Shown here: piece by piece, positions 6,411 to 6,474 of the stretch
Numbering within the stretch: the first letter of the stretch is position 1
Layout of the letters: each line of letters begins with the position of its first letter
Assembly: GCA_030527765.1 (NCBI GenBank)
Contig: JAUNAE010000217.1
Location: forward strand, 1 to 6,474
Length of the DNA: 6,474 nucleotides
Direction of reading: 5' to 3'
Origin: Eubacteriales bacterium
GTDB lineage: Bacteria; Bacillota_A; Clostridia; Lachnospirales; Lachnospiraceae
Program-made: the position numbers and the translations under genes
The notes under the pieces: generated by a model
Seen by the model: only the letters and a program-made list of their open reading frames with translations
Databases searched by the model: none
What the model was told of the DNA's origin: nothing

Positions 6411-6474
6411 AGAAAAGGGGCTGTGAAACAATTTCCATTACCCAACAGGAGGTCTATCAGATCGATAGATCTCC
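6399..6474 (+). other. Possible start of a downstream gene, or operon 3' UTR, cut by the window end
   Basis: AAAAGGGG (6413-6420) resembles a ribosome binding site. GTG at 6423 just after it opens a frame (VKQFPLPNRRS...) to the window end, but the spacing is short. A different frame, open from 6398 with a TTG at 6404, gives the more protein-like ETISITQQEVYQIDRS. Neither can be confirmed from so few codons. If coding, the gene would be a third member of the operon or a new unit controlled at the palindrome. Confidence 0.2.
6448..6474 (+). terminator. Hairpin at the window edge, possible operon terminator
   Basis: GGAGGTCTATC (6448-6458) pairs with GATAGATCTCC (6464-6474) over 11 bp with one G-U, around a 5-base loop. 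The window stops at the last paired base, so whether a T run follows cannot be seen. If it does, this is the terminator of the rhamnosidase-symporter transcript. If not, it is only an inverted repeat, possibly inside a coding frame. Confidence 0.4.

Noticed and set aside
6413..6436. Possible insertion-sequence terminus (AGGGGCTGTGAAACAATTT)
   Set aside because: It resembles ends of some Firmicutes IS elements, but no transposase, second inverted end or target duplication is in the window, and it can equally be an RBS and gene start.

Overview
The window is low-GC, with AG-rich ribosome binding sites, intrinsic terminators and a GHKL/LytTR-type signalling gene. Its gene content is typical of carbohydrate-scavenging gut Firmicutes, most likely a Lachnospiraceae-like Clostridia. 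The taxon is inferred from style and gene families; there is no marker gene. All recognisable genes lie on the + strand.

Layout: (1) 1-153 is the 3' end of an upstream transcript, with two competing small hairpins and then a strong intrinsic terminator. (2) 166-273 is a start-less open frame that reads like the last ~34 codons of an unrecognised protein. (3) 274-380 is a leader with a perfect 8+8 inverted repeat and a good RBS. (4) 381-878 is the first ~155 codons of a family-2 glycoside hydrolase (sugar-binding jelly-roll domain only), which then runs out of homology and stops. (5) 860-943, in another frame, is the last ~25 codons of a LytTR response regulator. Its stop overlaps the start of (6) a 437-aa GHKL sensor histidine kinase (940-2253). 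(7) 2254-2382 is a regulatory gap with two 10-bp direct repeats at 21-bp spacing, a consensus -10 and a poor -35. (8) 2383-4941 is a complete intracellular GH78 alpha-L-rhamnosidase. Twelve bases later comes (9) a GPH-family MFS sugar:cation symporter (4954-6381). (10) 6382-6474 holds a 14-bp perfect palindrome and a hairpin cut by the window edge.

How it fits together: the symporter probably imports a rhamnose-bearing glycoside and the cytoplasmic rhamnosidase removes rhamnose. The locus looks as though it was once controlled by a LytTR/GHKL two-component system acting at the paired repeats upstream of the rhamnosidase. That is unlike the AraC-type regulators usual for rhamnose genes. The response regulator, however, survives here only as its C-terminal tail.

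The simplest reading is that a ~0.7-kb segment (end of gene X, spacer, start of a GH2 gene) replaced the promoter and most of the regulator gene. That leaves an orphan kinase and apparently orphan binding sites. This history is inferred; the junction and the two partial frames are directly visible.
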